The notes under the pieces are model-generated. The model was not told where the DNA came from. It searched no databases and saw nothing but the letters and a program-made list of their open reading frames with translations. Positions 6,051 through 8,463 of a stretch of 8,463 nucleotides of DNA are shown here, piece by piece; the stretch's first letter is position 1; every line of letters starts with the position of its first letter. The stretch lies in NCBI GenBank assembly GCA_017545365.1, contig JAFWOP010000156.1, positions 1 through 8,463 on the forward strand. The letters run 5' to 3'. This stretch comes from Bacteroidales bacterium. GTDB lineage: Bacteria > Bacteroidota > Bacteroidia > Bacteroidales > P3. A program made the position numbers and the translations under genes.

Positions 6051-8463
6051 TTAGAGTTTTGCCAGTTCGATGACCTTATCGATGGCAGCCGAGAGTCCAT
6101 CGGCGTTCTTGCCTCCAGCTTGGGCAAAGTGAGGCTGTCCACCACCACCACCCTGGATGAGCTTGGCAGCCTCGCGCACCATCTGTCCGGCATTCAGACC
6201 GTGGTCGGTGATGACGTCGTCGCTCAACATGATGGTGAGTTGCGGCTTGTCGTTATAAGTTGTTCCGAGTACGCAGAGGAGTGAGCCTTCCACATTTGCA
6301 CGTATTTTGAAAGCGAGGTCTTTGGCGGCCTGTGGCTCCATGGGCATTATGGCGGTCACCACTTTCACGCCGCCAATAAAACGGCCCTTCTCAATCAGTT
6401 GCTTTGAATAACGCTCGACGGCCTGGGCCTGGAACGACTCAATCTCTTTCTTCATCGAGTCGTGCTCCTCAATATATTTCTGGATGACGCCCTGCAGGTC
6501 TTTGGCGTTGTTGAAGAACGACTTGATGGCTTTCAGCGTGTCCTCGATGTTGTACAGGAGTTCCTCGCACTGCTTGCCTGTTCGGGCCTCGATACGGCGG
6601 ATGCCGGCGGCGACACTGCTCTCCGAGATAATCTTGAAGAAGCCGATGCGGCCTGTCGAGGTGGTGTGGATACCGCCGCAGAGCTCGCACGAAGGGCCGA
6701 AGCGCATGACGCGGACGGCGTCGCCATACTTCTCGCCGAAGAGGGCGATGGCACCCATCTTCTTGGCCTCCTCCATAGGCACGTCGCGGTGCTCATCGCG
6801 GGGCAGGTCTTGGCGAATCATGAAGTTCACCATACGCTCCACCTCGCGCAGCTGCTCGTCGCTGACCTTCTCGAAGTGGGAGAAGTCGAAGCGCAGTGCG
6901 TCGGGGCTGACGAAGGAACCCTTCTGCTCGACGTGGTCGCCGAGCACCTGCTTCAAGGCGTAGTCGAGGAGGTGCGTGGCAGTGTGGTTGGCGGCAGAGG
7001 CATCGCGCTTGTCGATGTCTACACAAGCCATGAACTCAGCCGTCGGGTCTTTCGGGAGCTCCTTCACGATGTGGACGGTCTGGCCGTTTTCGCGCTTGGA
7101 GTCGATGATGTCAACGGTCTCCTCGCCATTGACGAGGACGCCTGTGTCGCCCACCTGTCCACCCATCTCGCCGTAGAACGGGGTGTAGTCGAGCACCAGT
7201 TCGTAGAAGGAGTTCTTCTTCTGGGTGACCTTGCGGTAACGGATGATGTGGCAGGTGTACTCAGTATAATCGTAGCCGACGAACTGCTGCTCACCCTGGG
7301 CAAGTTCTACCCAGTCAGAATTTTCAACAGCGGCAGCATTGCGGGCACGGTCTTTCTGCTTCTGCATCTCCACGTTGAACTGCTCCTCGTTGACGGTGAA
7401 GCCGTTCTCACGACAAATAAGCTCGGTGAGGTCGAGGGGGAAGCCGTAGGTGTCGAACAGACGGAAAGCCTGTACGCCATCCAGCTCCTTTACCTCCTTA
7501 CTCCTCAACTCCTCCATGGCCTTGTCGAGCAGCGAGATACCTTTGTCGAGCGTGCGGAGGAAGGAGTCCTCCTCCTCCTTGATGACTCGACCGATAAGCT
7601 GCTGCTGAGCTTTCAGTTCGGGGAAGGCATCACCCATCTCTTCAACGAGTGTGGGCAGGAGCTTGTAGAGGAAAGCCTCTTTCTGTCCGAGGAAGGTGTA
7701 GGCGTAGCGCACGGCACGGCGCAGGATACGGCGGATGACGTAGCCGGCCTTAGCATTGCCGGGCAGCTGGCCGTCGGCGATAGAGAACGAGACGGCGCGC
7801 AGGTGGTCGGCGCAGACGCGCATGGCTACGTTGATTTCGTTTTGAGATTTGAGATTTGAGATTTGAGATTTGTTGTCAGTCTCTTCCTCAAAAGTGAAGT
7901 AGCGCAGGCCGGTGATGTCTTGCTCAGCCTTGATGATGGGCTGGAACACGTCGGTGTCGTAGTTAGAGTGCTTGCCCTGCAACATGCGGACAAGGCGCTC
8001 GAAGCCCATGCCGGTGTCGATAACGTTCATGGAGAGTTTCTCCAGCGAGCCATCGGCCTTGCGGTTGAACTGCATGAACACGAGGTTCCATATTTCGATG
8101 ACCTGCGGGTCGTCCTTGTTCACGAGGTCACGACCACAGATGCCGCTGGCCTTTCGCTGCTCTGGCGTGCGGCTGTCGACGTGAATCTCCGAGCAGGGGC
8201 CGCAGGGGCCTGTGTCGCCCATCTCCCAGAAGTTGTCGTGCTTGCTGCCGTTGATGATGTGGTCCTCGGGCACGTGCTTGGCCCAGTAGCGGGCAGCCTC
8301 GTCGTCGCGGGGGATGTTTTCTTCGGGTGAACCCTCGAACACGGTCACGTAGAGGTCTTCGGGGTTGAGCTTCAGCACGTCGACCAGATATTCCCATGCC
8401 ATGTCGATGGCTCCCTCTTTGAAATAGTCACCAAACGACCAGTTGCCGAGCATCTCGAACATG
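6051..8463 (-). CDS. alaS: Alanine--tRNA ligase, 5' end outside window
   Basis: The enzyme charges tRNA-Ala and hydrolyses mischarged Ser/Gly-tRNA-Ala. About 804 codons are visible, ending at TAA (6053-6051). The reading frame stays open at the right edge, and the first visible residues [15 protein letters not shown] match a position near residue 70-75 of full-length AlaRS, so the Met there is internal. Numbering from it, the class II catalytic core includes [13 protein letters not shown] (82-94) and the motif 3 segment DTGMGFERL (149-157). RRILRRAVR (244-252) marks the tRNA-recognition region. The editing domain carries the zinc motif HTATH (493-497) and CGGIH (595-599). The DHHA1/C-Ala domain ends with [14 protein letters not shown] (771-784). 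All expected catalytic and editing motifs are present. A heptamer array inserts [10 protein letters not shown] at 198-207 in a loop after the catalytic core. The promoter lies outside the window; a terminator follows the stop. Confidence 0.97.
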   Translation of the reverse strand, partial: MFEMLGNWSFGDYFKEGAIDMAWEYLVDVLKLNPEDLYVTVFEGSPEENIPRDDEAARYWAKHVPEDHIINGSKHDNFWEMGDTGPCGPCSEIHVDSRTPEQRKASGICGRDLVNKDDPQVIEIWNLVFMQFNRKADGSLEKLSMNVIDTGMGFERLVRMLQGKHSNYDTDVFQPIIKAEQDITGLRYFTFEEETDNKSQISNLKSQNEINVAMRVCADHLRAVSFSIADGQLPGNAKAGYVIRRILRRAVRYAYTFLGQKEAFLYKLLPTLVEEMGDAFPELKAQQQLIGRVIKEEEDSFLRTLDKGISLLDKAMEELRSKEVKELDGVQAFRLFDTYGFPLDLTELICRENGFTVNEEQFNVEMQKQKDRARNAAAVENSDWVELAQGEQQFVGYDYTEYTCHIIRYRKVTQKKNSFYELVLDYTPFYGEMGGQVGDTGVLVNGEETVDIIDSKRENGQTVHIVKELPKDPTAEFMACVDIDKRDASAANHTATHLLDYALKQVLGDHVEQKGSFVSPDALRFDFSHFEKVSDEQLREVERMVNFMIRQDLPRDEHRDVPMEEAKKMGAIALFGEKYGDAVRVMRFGPSCELCGGIHTTSTGRIGFFKIISESSVAAGIRRIEARTGKQCEELLYNIEDTLKAIKSFFNNAKDLQGVIQKYIEEHDSMKKEIESFQAQAVERYSKQLIEKGRFIGGVKVVTAIMPMEPQAAKDLAFKIRANVEGSLLCVLGTTYNDKPQLTIMLSDDVITDHGLNAGQMVREAAKLIQGGGGGQPHFAQAGGKNADGLSAAIDKVIELAKL
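7840..7872 (-). repeat. Heptanucleotide array, plus-strand unit ATTTGAG, inside alaS
   Basis: Three exact ATTTGAG units at 7847-7853, 7854-7860 and 7861-7867 are flanked by TTTTGAG (7840-7846, one mismatch) and a partial ATTTG (7868-7872). On the coding strand the unit is CTCAAAT. It is translated as [10 protein letters not shown] within AlaRS. It is the same length as the array in the lyase gene and its unit differs by one base. Confidence 0.92.

Noticed and set aside
6462..7859. Plus-strand ORF of 465 codons opposite alaS
   Set aside because: It is a shadow of the alaS reading frame, with repetitive Val/Leu/Glu composition; every conserved AlaRS motif is on the minus strand.

Overview
The window looks like a chromosomal segment from a member of the Bacteroidota, most likely Prevotella-like or a relative. 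This rests on the close match of the ParC- and AlaRS-type proteins to remembered Bacteroides/Prevotella sequences, on two promoters of the Bacteroidota type (TTTG about 19 bases upstream of TAnnTTTG), on start codons without a Shine-Dalgarno sequence, and on a secreted pectate lyase with a C-terminal fibronectin type III domain. The genus is an inference.

Layout. Bases 1-1464 (minus) hold the first 488 codons of a secreted PL1-type pectate lyase that runs off the left edge. Twenty-five bases upstream of it, on the same strand, is a complete parC (1490-4249), the topoisomerase IV A subunit. A 220-bp intergenic region (4250-4469) carries two back-to-back promoters, one for parC and one for the plus-strand pair that follows. 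That pair is a membrane-anchored dCache sensor cut off at the end of its periplasmic domain (4470-5354) and a Vsr-family mismatch endonuclease (5403-5975). A strong hairpin at 5990-6034 separates vsr from alaS, which converges on it (minus, 6051 to the right edge). alaS lacks about its first 70 codons here.

How the genes work together. There is no coherent pathway: parC (chromosome decatenation) and alaS (tRNA charging) are housekeeping genes, while the pectate lyase, sensor stub and vsr look like accessory material between them. parC and the lyase may share a transcript, as may the sensor stub and vsr.

What stands out. I see no convincing new multi-gene system. The most interesting signal is low-complexity DNA inside coding sequence. 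Two heptanucleotide arrays whose units differ by one base lie in the lyase and in alaS, both in the orientation that is free of stops in every frame. Two separate 9-nt arrays encode acidic tails at the two ends of ParC. Also notable are the truncated sensor and an orphan Vsr with altered metal-site and catalytic-site residues.
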